Of a stretch of DNA of 64,000 nucleotides, positions 1-7,751 are shown piece after piece. The notes beneath the pieces are model-generated. The model searched no databases, was not told the origin of the DNA, and saw nothing but the letters and a program-made list of their open reading frames with translations. Numbering within the stretch: the first letter of the stretch is position 1; each line of letters opens with the position of its first letter. A program made the position numbers and the translations under genes. Source of the stretch: Marinobacter sp. X15-166B (lineage in GTDB: Bacteria > Pseudomonadota > Gammaproteobacteria > Pseudomonadales > Oleiphilaceae). Location of the stretch: assembly GCF_001752365.1 (NCBI RefSeq), contig NZ_MEIY01000001.1, positions 1,499,044 through 1,563,043 on the forward strand, given 5' to 3'.

Positions 1-2
1 AC

Positions 3-659
3 CCCGCCGTCAATCTGCAATTCATCGGCCCGGATCAGGCCATTCCGGCGGCGGATTTGATTATTCTGCCCGGCAGCAAAAGCACCCGCACCGATCTCGC
101 CTGGCTGCACACTCAGGGCTGGACACAGGCCATCCACAAACACTTGCGCTACGGCGGTAAGGTGTTGGGCCTTTGCGGCGGTTTTCAGATGCTCGGCCAA
201 CGGGTGGACGACCCGGACGGGCTGGAAGGCAACGCCGGCAGCACCGACGGCTTGGGTTTGCTGGCCATGACCACCACCATGGTGGCCGGCAAACAGTTGA
301 AAGAGGTGCGTGGTACCCTGAATCTGCCGGTCGGCAACGCTGCGATGGGTGCGACCTTCAGCGGCTATGAAATGCACAATGGTGTCAGCAAAGGTGCGGC
401 TCTGGCGCGGCCACTGGTAACAATGAATGGCCACAACGACGGCGCCCTCAGTGCCGATGGCCAGGTGGCTGGCACCTATGTACACGGCATCTTTGATCAG
501 CCCTCCGCCTGTGAGTCTTTACTGCAATGGGCCGGGCATACGGGGGCCGGCGCAGCGGTGGACTATCAGCAGCATCGCCTGACCCAGCTCGACCGGCTGG
601 CGGATCAGGTGGAGCAGCAGCTCGACACCGATTGGCTGCGCAAGTTGCTGAATTTATGA
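3..659 (+). CDS. cobQ: Cobyric acid synthase CobQ, C-terminal part (5' end outside window)
   Basis: The frame is open to the left edge, and the 218 visible residues are the C-terminal glutamine amidotransferase domain. CobQ/CbiP amidates four side chains of adenosylcobyrinic acid a,c-diamide, using glutamine, to give adenosylcobyric acid in the cytoplasm. Visible family motifs are ADLIILPGSKST near the start, the nucleophile-elbow block GLCGGFQMLG with the catalytic cysteine, and YVHGIF with the catalytic histidine near the end. The N-terminal dethiobiotin-synthetase-like domain must lie upstream. The stop codon overlaps the next start in ATGA, so this gene and bluB are probably translationally coupled. 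The family assignment is firm; only the missing 5' end is unknown. Confidence 0.95.
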   Translation, partial: PAVNLQFIGPDQAIPAADLIILPGSKSTRTDLAWLHTQGWTQAIHKHLRYGGKVLGLCGGFQMLGQRVDDPDGLEGNAGSTDGLGLLAMTTTMVAGKQLKEVRGTLNLPVGNAAMGATFSGYEMHNGVSKGAALARPLVTMNGHNDGALSADGQVAGTYVHGIFDQPSACESLLQWAGHTGAGAAVDYQQHRLTQLDRLADQVEQQLDTDWLRKLLNL

Positions 660-1387
660 ACGACATTCCCCACAGGGACCCAACCGCCATGAGTGACCCC
701 AATCGCCCCTTCAGCGACGAAGAACGCGCCGGCCTCTACCGCGCCATTTACGAGCGCCGCGATGTCCGCTCCCAATTCCTGCCCGACCCCATCCCCCGGC
801 CCGTGCTGGCGCGGTTGCTGAAATCGGCACACCATGCGCCCTCTGTAGGGTTTATGCAGCCCTGGGACTTTATTCTGATCGACAGCCCCGAGGTGCGTCA
901 GCAGGTACTGGCCAGTTTTAACGAAGAGAACGCCAAGGCCGCACAAAACTACACCGGTGAGCGCCAGCAAACCTACCGCAGCCTGAAACTGCAGGGCATT
1001 GTCGACAGCCCGCTGAACCTGTGCATCACCTGCGACCGCAGCCGTGGCGGCACCCATGTGTTGGGGCGCAACTCCATTGTGGACATGGACCTGTTCAGCA
1101 CCTGCCTGGCCGTGCAAAACTTGTGGCTGGCGGCGCGGACGGAAGCCATTGGTGTTGGTTGGGTCAGCATTCTTGATCAAACCAAACTGGCCGGTATCCT
1201 GAACCTGCCGGATAACGTCTACCCGCTGGCTTATTTGTGCCTGGGCTACGTCAACGAGTTTCTGGACCAGCCCGAGCTGCAAGCCAAAGGCTGGCGGTCG
1301 CGCTTGCCCCTGGAAGATCTGCTGCATCGTAATGGCTGGGGCAGCGGGGTGGACGATGAGGCGTTGCTGGAGCAGCTGAAACAGTAA
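656..1387 (+). CDS. bluB: 5,6-dimethylbenzimidazole synthase BluB
   Basis: BluB cleaves reduced flavin mononucleotide with oxygen to make 5,6-dimethylbenzimidazole, the lower ligand of vitamin B12. The 243-residue product shows characteristic blocks: RRDVRSQFLPDPI, the flavin-binding HHAPSVGFMQPW, YRSLKLQGI, CDRSRGG and WLAARTEAIGVGWVSI. It is a nitroreductase-fold, FMN-dependent enzyme of cytoplasmic aerobic B12 synthesis. The start at 656 gives a 4-base ATGA overlap with cobQ. An in-frame ATG at 689 has a weak AGGGA upstream and gives a product nearer the usual family N-terminus, so either start is possible. With cobQ on one side and cobS at 3.5-4.3 kb, the organism probably makes B12. Confidence 0.93.
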   Translation: MNDIPHRDPTAMSDPNRPFSDEERAGLYRAIYERRDVRSQFLPDPIPRPVLARLLKSAHHAPSVGFMQPWDFILIDSPEVRQQVLASFNEENAKAAQNYTGERQQTYRSLKLQGIVDSPLNLCITCDRSRGGTHVLGRNSIVDMDLFSTCLAVQNLWLAARTEAIGVGWVSILDQTKLAGILNLPDNVYPLAYLCLGYVNEFLDQPELQAKGWRSRLPLEDLLHRNGWGSGVDDEALLEQLKQ

Positions 1388-1414
1388 GCGGCCGTCGCTT
1401 CGGATGGGGTTGTT

Positions 1415-2083
1415 ATGGAGTTTTCAGACATTCATGAACGTGCCATCGCCCGCAAAGGTGGTGTGAAGCAGTTGAACGCTTTGTTGCCCAGTGTGTTTCC
1501 GGCCAGTGAGCTGGAAAAACTGGGCGATGATCGCTACCTTGCCGAAATCACCCGCTGTGTGTTCAAAGCGGGCTTTGTGTGGCGGGTGATCGACAACAAG
1601 TGGCCGGGGTTTGAGGCCGCTTTTCACGGCTTTGTGCCGGCCTACTGGCAGCAGGTCTCGCCGGACGTGCTCGAAGACCTGGCCCGCGACGAGCGCATTG
1701 TGCGCAACATGCAAAAAATCCGCACCGTGCCGGACAATGCCCGCATGATTATGGACGCGGTCTACGAGCACGGCAGTTTCGGCGCGTTTCTGCGCCAGTG
1801 GCCCTGCGAGGATCAGGTGGGGCTGTTGTTGTGGCTCAAGCGCCACGGCTCCCGCCTGGGGGGTAACAGTGCGCAATACTTTTTGCGTGTTGTGGGTTGG
1901 GACGGGTTTATCCTGTCTCACGACGTGGTGACGGTGTTGCGTCAGGCCAACCTGTTGGATGCATCGCCTACCAGCAAGAAAGGCCTGCAGCAGGCCCAAA
2001 CCGCGTTTAACCACTGGCATCAGCAAACCGGCATACCCTACAGCCACCTGTCGCGGATTGTGGCCTGCTCACTGGACAGTTGA
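1415..2083 (+). CDS. DNA-3-methyladenine glycosylase I family protein (Tag-like)
   Basis: The 222-residue protein belongs to the helix-hairpin-helix Tag superfamily of base-excision glycosylases, which remove 3-methyladenine from alkylated DNA. Tag-like features are the EITRCVFKAGFVWRVIDNKWPGF block, where classical Tag carries its helix with catalytic acidic residue, and RNMQKIRTVPDNARMI, matching the RNxxKIxxxxxNA helix. The N-terminal Cys and His ligands of the E. coli Tag zinc site are not apparent; a C-terminal HLSRIVAC may hold remnants. This is therefore the divergent Tag-like subfamily and substrate range is uncertain. The gene starts 27 bases after bluB on the same strand and may be cotranscribed with the B12 genes without a functional link. 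Confidence 0.75.
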   Translation: MEFSDIHERAIARKGGVKQLNALLPSVFPASELEKLGDDRYLAEITRCVFKAGFVWRVIDNKWPGFEAAFHGFVPAYWQQVSPDVLEDLARDERIVRNMQKIRTVPDNARMIMDAVYEHGSFGAFLRQWPCEDQVGLLLWLKRHGSRLGGNSAQYFLRVVGWDGFILSHDVVTVLRQANLLDASPTSKKGLQQAQTAFNHWHQQTGIPYSHLSRIVACSLDS

Positions 2084-2186
2084 CGCGTGACTGCGGCATG
2101 TCGCTGCCGTAATGGATGGTGTTCAGCCAGTTGAACTATAGTGGGTGAGAACAAACAGATTGATGAACCATCATGAGGGCGTTGTC

Positions 2187-2747
2187 ATGAACGCACTGCG
2201 CGACAGATTGTGCGGGGTTTTACTGGCACTGGCATCCATCACCCTGATCGCCGGCACCAGCCAGGCTGTGGCGGCAAGCGCTGAAGACCTCAGCCGCGAC
2301 GCCAAACAGGCACTGGAGCGGCTGTACAAATCACAACCGGTTGCCGAAACACTGTCCAAAGACGCCAAGGCGGTGCTGGTGTTCCCGAATATCGTCAAAG
2401 CCGGGCTGGTATTTGGCGGCAGCTACGGGGAGGGCGTTTTACTCAAAGGCGGTGAAGCGGTTGACTACTACAACTCCGTTACCGGCTCCTGGGGGCTGCA
2501 AGCCGGTGCACAATCCTACTCCTATGCCGTGTTTCTGATGACCGACGAGGCCGTGTCTTACCTCCGGAAAACAAAAGGCTGGGAAATTGGCGTCGGCCCG
2601 ACGGTAGTCGTGGTGGATGAAGGTGTGGCGAAAAACCTGTCCAGCACCTCACTCAAGAGTGGTGCCTACGCGTTTATCTTCGGACAGCAGGGGTTGATGG
2701 CCGGGCTCAGCATTGAGGGGGCAAAAATTACCCGCATTAATCGTTGA
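2187..2747 (+). CDS. SYLF/YSC84-domain lipoprotein-like exported protein
   Basis: The 186-residue product begins with a basic N-terminus and a hydrophobic signal stretch ending near AVAASA, so it is probably exported to the periplasm or outer membrane. The rest is a SYLF (YSC84-like, DUF500) domain, seen in AKAVLVFPNIVKAGLVFGG, the glycine-rich GVLLKGGEAVDYYNS, SWGLQAGAQSYSYAVFLM and GAYAFIFGQQGLMAG. SYLF domains bind phospholipids; bacterial members are common but poorly characterised. ATG 2187 is preferred over GTG 2145 because it has a GAGGG-type ribosome site and puts the signal peptide at the N-terminus. It is convergent with acyP. Confidence 0.82.
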   Translation: MNALRDRLCGVLLALASITLIAGTSQAVAASAEDLSRDAKQALERLYKSQPVAETLSKDAKAVLVFPNIVKAGLVFGGSYGEGVLLKGGEAVDYYNSVTGSWGLQAGAQSYSYAVFLMTDEAVSYLRKTKGWEIGVGPTVVVVDEGVAKNLSSTSLKSGAYAFIFGQQGLMAGLSIEGAKITRINR

Positions 2748-2803
2748 ATCGAAAATGGCCGGAGCGCATGGCTGGTGTGGTTTCCGCCCGCGCTGGTGGG
2801 CAG

Positions 2804-3082
2804 TTAACGTAAAATTCCGAACTCGCTGAACTCTCCGGTCGCGTCCTGCTTGTCCACATTCACCGAGTGCACACGCGCTGCGGGCGGGCCTTCCCGGCAC
2901 CAGGCTGCCAGCTTGTCGAGCTGCTCCTCGGTGCCTTCAGCAATAATTTCCACACAGCCGTCCGGGAGATTTCGGGCGTAGCCGTGCAGACCAAGGTCGT
3001 TGGCCTGCGCCACCGCCGACGCGCGGTAGTAAACCCCCTGAACCCGACCTGTAACGATCAGTTTCCAGCGTTGTACCGTCAT
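2804..3082 (-). CDS. acyP: Acylphosphatase
   Basis: The 92-residue protein matches the whole acylphosphatase family, which hydrolyses acylphosphates such as acetyl phosphate and 1,3-bisphosphoglycerate. The motif VTGRVQGVYYRA carries the phosphate-binding loop and catalytic arginine, and GYARNLPDGCVEIIAEG carries the catalytic asparagine. Length and motif spacing are normal for this small cytoplasmic alpha/beta enzyme. It follows the PAAR gene on the same strand with a 31-base gap and could be cotranscribed, but no functional link is evident. Confidence 0.95.
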   Translation of the reverse strand: MTVQRWKLIVTGRVQGVYYRASAVAQANDLGLHGYARNLPDGCVEIIAEGTEEQLDKLAAWCREGPPAARVHSVNVDKQDATGEFSEFGILR

Positions 3083-3113
3083 GTTGCACCTCTCTTGTTA
3101 TTTGCGTCAGCGC

Positions 3114-3404
3114 TCATCCGACAATAACCGACCCACTGCCAATGGTAACGCCCCCGCAATCAATAGCGCTACCGGTAACCGCCGCAGGTCTGCCGTTGAT
3201 CAGCACCGTTGCCGAACCGCTTGCAATGGCACGCGGATGGGGAGGGTGTTTGCGTTTGGCATGGGGCGCCAGGGCATCGCCAACGCGGGCGACGGGTTTA
3301 CCGTCGATCAGGACGTCGGGGGAGCCGGAAATAACCGGGGTGGGGGGAAACCCCTGGTGGTCAGAACCCAGGTCGCCCAACAGGACGACGTTTTTACCGC
3401 TCAT
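3114..3404 (-). CDS. PAAR-domain protein (type VI secretion spike tip-like)
   Basis: The 96-residue protein is a stand-alone PAAR domain with regularly spaced small beta repeats: an N-terminal GSDHQGFPPTPVISGSPDVLIDGKPVARVGD, then HPPHPRAIASGSATVLINGRPAAVTGS and a C-terminal glycine-rich turn. PAAR proteins cap the VgrG spike of type VI secretion systems and bind zinc through His/Cys residues. AAGGAG lies at correct distance before ATG 3404. No VgrG, effector or other type VI gene is present nearby, so the protein probably acts with a system encoded elsewhere or is a remnant. No effector domain is fused to it. Confidence 0.85.
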   Translation of the reverse strand: MSGKNVVLLGDLGSDHQGFPPTPVISGSPDVLIDGKPVARVGDALAPHAKRKHPPHPRAIASGSATVLINGRPAAVTGSAIDCGGVTIGSGSVIVG

Positions 3405-3497
3405 AAGATGCTCCTTGCAGACTGTGTTGGCTCACGGATCCGTCGTGACCAACGTCCAGTCTAACAGGGCCGCAACGCCCGTCAATTGGACGCGGTC

Positions 3498-4268
3498 TCA
3501 GAACCCCAGCAACAGCACCAGCTCGCACAGCACCACGCTGGCCCCCAGGGCGTCGCCGGTGTAACCGCCCAGCTGGCGCCGCAAATACCAGCCCCAGAGC
3601 CAAGTGACCATCACAATGGCGGTTGCGGCAGTGAGCCACAATCCCGGCAACCACAGGCTGCCAACAAGGCCCACCAGGGCGGTGAACGTCACTGCGACCA
3701 TCAACCGCGGGCGCGAAAACCCTTCCGCCACCGGCTTGCTTTTACTGGTTTCCGGGTCGCTGACGTAGGGCAGGAATGCCATCAACAACAGCGGTGGCAG
3801 CCGGCTGATGGCGGGGGCGGTCAGCAGGGCCAGGCCGATGCTGCCGGCGTCCAGCAACAGAGCGGCTTTGAGCGCCAGGGCCAGCACCAGCGCGACGGTG
3901 CCATAAGTTCCGATGCGGCTGTCCTTCATGATGGCCAGCCGTTTGGCGACGGTATAGCCTCCGCCCAGCGCATCCACACTGTCCGCCAGACCGTCTTCGT
4001 GAAACGCCCCGGTGATGAACAGGTGAAAGCACAGCACCAGCAACACGCACACCAGCGGACTCCAGGCCAGACTCAGCAAGGCAAACAGACCGGCGTACAG
4101 GGCTCCCAGCAACAGCCCTACCAGCGGAAAATACAGGCTGCACTGGTTCATCAGTTGCTGGGAATAATCTATGCGCACCGGTATGGGAATGCGGGTCAGA
4201 AACCCCAGTGCCAACCAGAACGCCTGCCATTCACGGGAGCCAGTGATGCGGCCGGAGTGTTTGCTCAT
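3498..4268 (-). CDS. cobS: Adenosylcobinamide-GDP ribazoletransferase (cobalamin synthase) CobS
   Basis: CobS joins adenosylcobinamide-GDP to alpha-ribazole (phosphate) to form cobalamin (phosphate), the last assembly step, at the inner membrane. The 256-residue protein is highly hydrophobic with about six membrane segments. It carries the family hallmarks LGFLTRIPIP near the N-terminus and GAFHEDGLADSVDALGGG around residue 95, whose acidic residues bind the metal and nucleotide. Length is normal. CobU and CobT, often adjacent, are not in the window. The gene is on the opposite strand to cobQ-bluB and separated by four unrelated genes, so the B12 set here is loose rather than one operon. Confidence 0.95.
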   Translation of the reverse strand: MSKHSGRITGSREWQAFWLALGFLTRIPIPVRIDYSQQLMNQCSLYFPLVGLLLGALYAGLFALLSLAWSPLVCVLLVLCFHLFITGAFHEDGLADSVDALGGGYTVAKRLAIMKDSRIGTYGTVALVLALALKAALLLDAGSIGLALLTAPAISRLPPLLLMAFLPYVSDPETSKSKPVAEGFSRPRLMVAVTFTALVGLVGSLWLPGLWLTAATAIVMVTWLWGWYLRRQLGGYTGDALGASVVLCELVLLLGF

Positions 4269-4448
4269 GCAGGGCGCTCCTGTCGGGCGTTGAAAAAAGG
4301 CCCAAGTATATAGATCGCCAGAGTGTTTGTCCGGCGGCGCCGGTTAAATGGGTTTTTATCGCAAAATTACTTACAACAATAAAAGTTAGAGCCGAAAGCT
4401 ATGTCATAATGGGCGGGCTCATGTGAAACGATAACAACGAGGTAAGTG

Positions 4449-5294
4449 ATGAGACTGTTAAAAGCTACAGGGATTAAAGCGCTGGCCCTGGGCGCCATGT
4501 TTGCGGCCAGTGCCGCCGTGCAGGCCGGAACGCTGGAAGACCGGATCCACGCGGGGGAGACCATCAGGCTGGGGTTTGCCGCAGCTCCGCCCTGGGCTTA
4601 TGCCGGTAACGATGGTTCCGCCAAAGGGTTTGTCAATGGCATCGCCATCGATGTGCTCGAGCGTATGGGGCACACCAACATTGAACCCGTGTTGACCGAC
4701 TGGTCCAGCTTGATTCCGAGTCTGAAAGCAGGCCGCGTAGACATAGTCACGGGCGGGATGTACGTGGTCAAGGCGCGCTGTGAAAACATGGACTTCTCCG
4801 ACCCGATCGGTGCGTTTGGCGACACCTTTGTGGTGCCCAAGGGTAATCCGAACAATCTGCAAACCTACCAGGATCTGATTGACCAGAATCTGACCATGGT
4901 GGCACCGTCGGGTTACAACACCCTGGCGGATGCGAGAGAGGCAGGTGTTCCCCCGGGCAACATCACGGAAGTCCCCGGTACCACTGAGGCCCTCGCCGCC
5001 TTGCGCACGGGCCGGACCGATGCGGTCGCCACCAACGTACTGGAAGCCAAGCATGCCGCCGATATGGATGATGCGTTTGAGATCTCTGACCCGCAGGCCT
5101 TCGTGGGGCGGGACAAGCAGGTGGTGGGGATCGGCTTCCGCCCGGAAGACAGCGCGTTTCGCGAGGCGTTCAACAAGGCCCTGAAGGATTATATCGGCTC
5201 CGAAGCGATGATGGCGACGGTTGCCCCCGATGATTATATCGAAGCGTTTTTGCCGGGTGACCTGACCACGGAAGCAGCCTGTAAGGCTGATTGA
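4449..5294 (+). CDS. ehuB: Ectoine/hydroxyectoine ABC transporter substrate-binding protein (EhuB-like)
   Basis: The 281-residue protein has a signal peptide (about residues 1-26, cleavage near VQAG) and a family 3 solute-binding fold. Visible blocks are IRLGFAAAPPWAYAG, IDVLERMGH, LIPSLKAGRVDIVTGGMYV and the hinge-region ALRTGRTDAVATN. Polar amino-acid binding proteins of this type with neighbours like these are annotated as EhuB, which delivers ectoines to EhuCD-EhuA. ATG 4449 is preferred to the overlapping GTG 4446 because GAGG sits at good spacing. The gene converges on ehuA instead of heading the permease operon. Assignment to ectoine rests on the resemblance of all four components to the Ehu system; a related amino-acid ligand is possible. 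Confidence 0.82.
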   Translation: MRLLKATGIKALALGAMFAASAAVQAGTLEDRIHAGETIRLGFAAAPPWAYAGNDGSAKGFVNGIAIDVLERMGHTNIEPVLTDWSSLIPSLKAGRVDIVTGGMYVVKARCENMDFSDPIGAFGDTFVVPKGNPNNLQTYQDLIDQNLTMVAPSGYNTLADAREAGVPPGNITEVPGTTEALAALRTGRTDAVATNVLEAKHAADMDDAFEISDPQAFVGRDKQVVGIGFRPEDSAFREAFNKALKDYIGSEAMMATVAPDDYIEAFLPGDLTTEAACKAD

Positions 5295-5295
5295 A

Positions 5296-5312
5296 CCGGG
5301 GGCGCACCCCGG
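5296..5312 (+). terminator. Hairpin just after ehuB
   Basis: CCGGGG and CCCCGG form a 6-bp stem around a 5-base loop, starting two bases after the ehuB stop. There is no T-run. A second, larger inverted repeat (CCTTGCCAG at 5321, CTGGCAAGG at 5357) lies between ehuB and the convergent ehuA end and could stop transcription both ways. Confidence 0.45.
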
Positions 5313-5381
5313 ATCCGGCACCTTGCCAGTCCAAGGCCCCTGTTCCGGTCGTTGAGCTGGCAAGGCAGAGGATAATGGGGG

Positions 5382-6200
5382 CTAGTTGGCGTCCATGACC
5401 GCGCTCAGAAATTGCTGGGTGCGGTCATTCTGCGGGTTATCGAGCAATACGGCCGGAGCGCCCTGTTCTTCGATCCTGCCTGCGTAAAAGAAACAGACCC
5501 GATCCGAGATCTCCCGGGCAAATCCGATCTGGTGGGTCACCATCAGCATGGTCAGATTGTGTTGATCGACCAGGCTGCGGATGACGTTGGTGACCTCGCT
5601 GATGACCTCCGGGTCCAGTGCCGAAGTCACTTCGTCAAACAGCATCACCTTGGGCCGCATGGCCAGTGCCCGGGCGATGGCGACCCGCTGCTGCTGGCCG
5701 CCCGACAGGCGGGACGGGTGCTGGTCGCGTTTTTCCGCCATACCCACCATGTCCAGAAGCTCCAGGGCACGCCCTTCGGCCTCGTCTTTGGACAGCCCCA
5801 GAACCTGTATCGGACCTTCCATGCAGTTGCCCAGCGCGGTCATGTGCGGGAACAGATTGAAGTGCTGAAAACACATGCCGATTTTGGCGCGCATCCTGCG
5901 CAGATGCGCCGCGTCGGCGCGCACCAGGCGGCCGTTTTTTTCCATATGGGTCAGGGGCTCGCCGTCAACATAGATTACGCCGCTGTCGATGGTTTCGAGG
6001 GTCATCAACATCCGCAGCACGGTGGTCTTGCCCGAGCCCGAAGGCCCGATGATGGTCACCATTTCACCCTCGGCGACATCCAGATTGAGGCCGTCGAGTA
6101 CGGTCAGCGGGCCATATTTCTTGGTCACGTTCTGAAACCGCACCATGGGCACGTTGTCGCCCTCCAGGCGCAGTGGGTATTGGCTCATGTCGTGTGTCAT
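5382..6200 (-). CDS. ehuA: Ectoine/hydroxyectoine ABC transporter ATP-binding protein (EhuA-like)
   Basis: This 272-residue ABC ATPase shows Walker A GPSGSGKTT, Q-loop CFQHFNLFPHMTAL, signature LSGGQQQRVAIARALAM, Walker B VMLFDEVTSALDP and H-loop MVTHQ, all typical of polar amino-acid uptake ATPases. The internal LVRADAAHLRRMRAKIGM and the SQYPLRLEG N-terminus resemble EhuA. It energises import through the EhuC/EhuD pair at the inner membrane. The longer open frame upstream is antisense-like read-through of ehuD sequence. The start at 6200 overlaps the ehuD stop by 4 bases (ATGA), with MSQ at 6188 as alternative. It is the last gene of the ehuC-ehuD-ehuA operon. Confidence 0.86.
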   Translation of the reverse strand: MTHDMSQYPLRLEGDNVPMVRFQNVTKKYGPLTVLDGLNLDVAEGEMVTIIGPSGSGKTTVLRMLMTLETIDSGVIYVDGEPLTHMEKNGRLVRADAAHLRRMRAKIGMCFQHFNLFPHMTALGNCMEGPIQVLGLSKDEAEGRALELLDMVGMAEKRDQHPSRLSGGQQQRVAIARALAMRPKVMLFDEVTSALDPEVISEVTNVIRSLVDQHNLTMLMVTHQIGFAREISDRVCFFYAGRIEEQGAPAVLLDNPQNDRTQQFLSAVMDAN

Positions 6201-6868
6201 CCAGTCAGTCCCATTTTGCGGCGCAAGGCCGTTTCGAAGCGGCGCAGAAGCCAGGCGGTGGGCAGCGATATGGCCAGAAAGATAAGGCCAACAAGGGTAT
6301 ACGGCTCCAGATAGCGGAAGTTGTCGGCGCCGATTGAATTGGCGGTATGCATCAGCTCGGCCACACCGATAACCGACAGCATCGGGGTGTCCTTGAAGAT
6401 ACCCACCAGATAATTGCCCATGCCCGCCAGCGCTGGCGGCAGCGCCTGCGGAATGATGATGCGGCGATAGGTCTGGGCGGTTGACAGATTGATGGCCCGG
6501 GCGGCCTCCCACTGACCCTTGGGCACATTTTCGATCCCGCCCCGATACACCTCGGAAAGATAGGCGGCGTAATGCAGACCGATGGCAATCAGTCCGGCCG
6601 CCCAGGGTGACAGGCGCAGCCCGAACTGGGGACCGACGTAATAGATAAAGAAAATCTGCAACAGCAGGGGGGTGGAGCGAATGAATTCCACCAGTTCGCG
6701 CACCACAAAGGTCAGGGGGCGGGACGGGGTGCGCTGCGCCAGGGCAAACACCAGCCCGAGGGCCACCGCCACAAGGTAACCGCCCCCGGCCGCCATCAGG
6801 GTATTGCCCGTCGCGGCGATCAGGCGGGGCAAGATTTGCCAGGTAAAGTCCAGTTTCCAGTCAAGCAT
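6197..6868 (-). CDS. ehuD: Ectoine/hydroxyectoine ABC transporter permease (EhuD-like)
   Basis: The 223-residue protein is a His/Glu/Gln/Arg/opine-family permease with five or so membrane segments. It carries the cytoplasmic EAA loop GQWEAARAINLSTAQTYRRIIIPQALPPALAG, which docks on the ATPase. VRELVEFIRSTPLLLQIFF matches the family's FRGTPLLVQ helix. It pairs with EhuC to form the channel. There is a 3-base gap from ehuC and a 4-base overlap into ehuA, typical of tight coupling. The solute preference is inferred from the whole locus. Confidence 0.86.
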   Translation of the reverse strand: MLDWKLDFTWQILPRLIAATGNTLMAAGGGYLVAVALGLVFALAQRTPSRPLTFVVRELVEFIRSTPLLLQIFFIYYVGPQFGLRLSPWAAGLIAIGLHYAAYLSEVYRGGIENVPKGQWEAARAINLSTAQTYRRIIIPQALPPALAGMGNYLVGIFKDTPMLSVIGVAELMHTANSIGADNFRYLEPYTLVGLIFLAISLPTAWLLRRFETALRRKMGLTG

Positions 6869-6871
6869 GGG

Positions 6872-7537
6872 TTAAGTTCGTCCGATTTTGCGAGCCATGA
6901 CCCGTTCCAGCCAGCGCATCACCGGGGTCACCATAAAACGCGCAAACAGGTAGTAGATGACAAGCGCGGTACCGAACGCCTGGGCTGACAGGTAGGTGTT
7001 GTTGTTGATCTGACGGGTTTCAAACATCAGATCAGCGACCGAAATCAGGGCCACCAGGGCGGTGCCTTTGAGGATCTCGACCATCAAATTACCCCAGGGG
7101 GGCAGTATGGTGACCAGCGCCTGGGGCAATATGATCCGCCGCATGCGCTGGGTCGGGGACATGTTCAGCGCCAGCGCTGCTTCCCACTGGCCGCGGGGAA
7201 CGGCCTGGATCGCCCCGCGGACCAGTTCGGCACCGTAGGCGCCATAGCACAGACCGACGGTGACAAAGCCCGCGGTAAATTTTTCCATGGTGAATCCGAA
7301 CAACGGCAGTACAAAGTAAAACCAATACAGCTGCACCAGCAGTGAGGTTCCGCGGAACAACTCGATATAGGCGGTGGCCAGGGTGCGCACGGCCCGGGAG
7401 CGCGCCAGTTTCATCAATCCCGAGATGAGGGCGGCGACAGTCGCCACCAGCACGGCGAGCCCGAACTGCGCCAGAGTGATCAGGGTGCCGTCAAGAAAGC
7501 GGCCACTGTAGGTAACAAGGAATTCAACATAGGACAT
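6872..7537 (-). CDS. ehuC: Ectoine/hydroxyectoine ABC transporter permease (EhuC-like)
   Basis: The 221-residue polar amino-acid-type permease is the first gene of the minus-strand operon. It has the motif IELFRGTSLLVQLYWFYFVLP and the EAA loop GQWEAALALNMSPTQRMRRIILPQALVTILP near the middle. EhuC and EhuD form the heterodimeric inner-membrane channel for the binding protein at 4.4 kb. The ATG at 7537 follows an A-rich leader. Its promoter should lie in the 214-base gap it shares with the divergent metallo-hydrolase gene. Confidence 0.86.
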   Translation of the reverse strand: MSYVEFLVTYSGRFLDGTLITLAQFGLAVLVATVAALISGLMKLARSRAVRTLATAYIELFRGTSLLVQLYWFYFVLPLFGFTMEKFTAGFVTVGLCYGAYGAELVRGAIQAVPRGQWEAALALNMSPTQRMRRIILPQALVTILPPWGNLMVEILKGTALVALISVADLMFETRQINNNTYLSAQAFGTALVIYYLFARFMVTPVMRWLERVMARKIGRT

Positions 7538-7692
7538 CGTTATTTTTTAAGCCTTATGAGAGCAGCCCGCAATTATGACATAAAAATGACCGAATTGGTT
7601 GCAGCTCTAAACATTTGATCGCTCGGTCCGAAGGCGACCGGCCCTGGCGCTCTGGTCGGACGCAGCCCTTAGAAGAAAACAGCACTTCACTC

Positions 7693-7713
7693 AATATTCT
7701 ATTTTGCTATATG
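7693..7713. promoter_or_regulatory. AT-rich imperfect inverted region upstream of the metallo-hydrolase/SulP pair
   Basis: An AT-rich stretch with AATATT at one end and ATATAG-like bases at the other sits about 40-60 bases before the hydrolase start, in an otherwise GC-rich gap. In Agrobacterium and Xylella, similar hydrolase genes are controlled by the ArsR-type sulfide sensor BigR through an AT-rich operator. The position suggests a promoter or such an operator, but I have no consensus to compare base by base. Confidence 0.3.
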
Positions 7714-7751
7714 CTTATGCCATACTTGCGAGTTTGCCGGGAGATGGCGTT

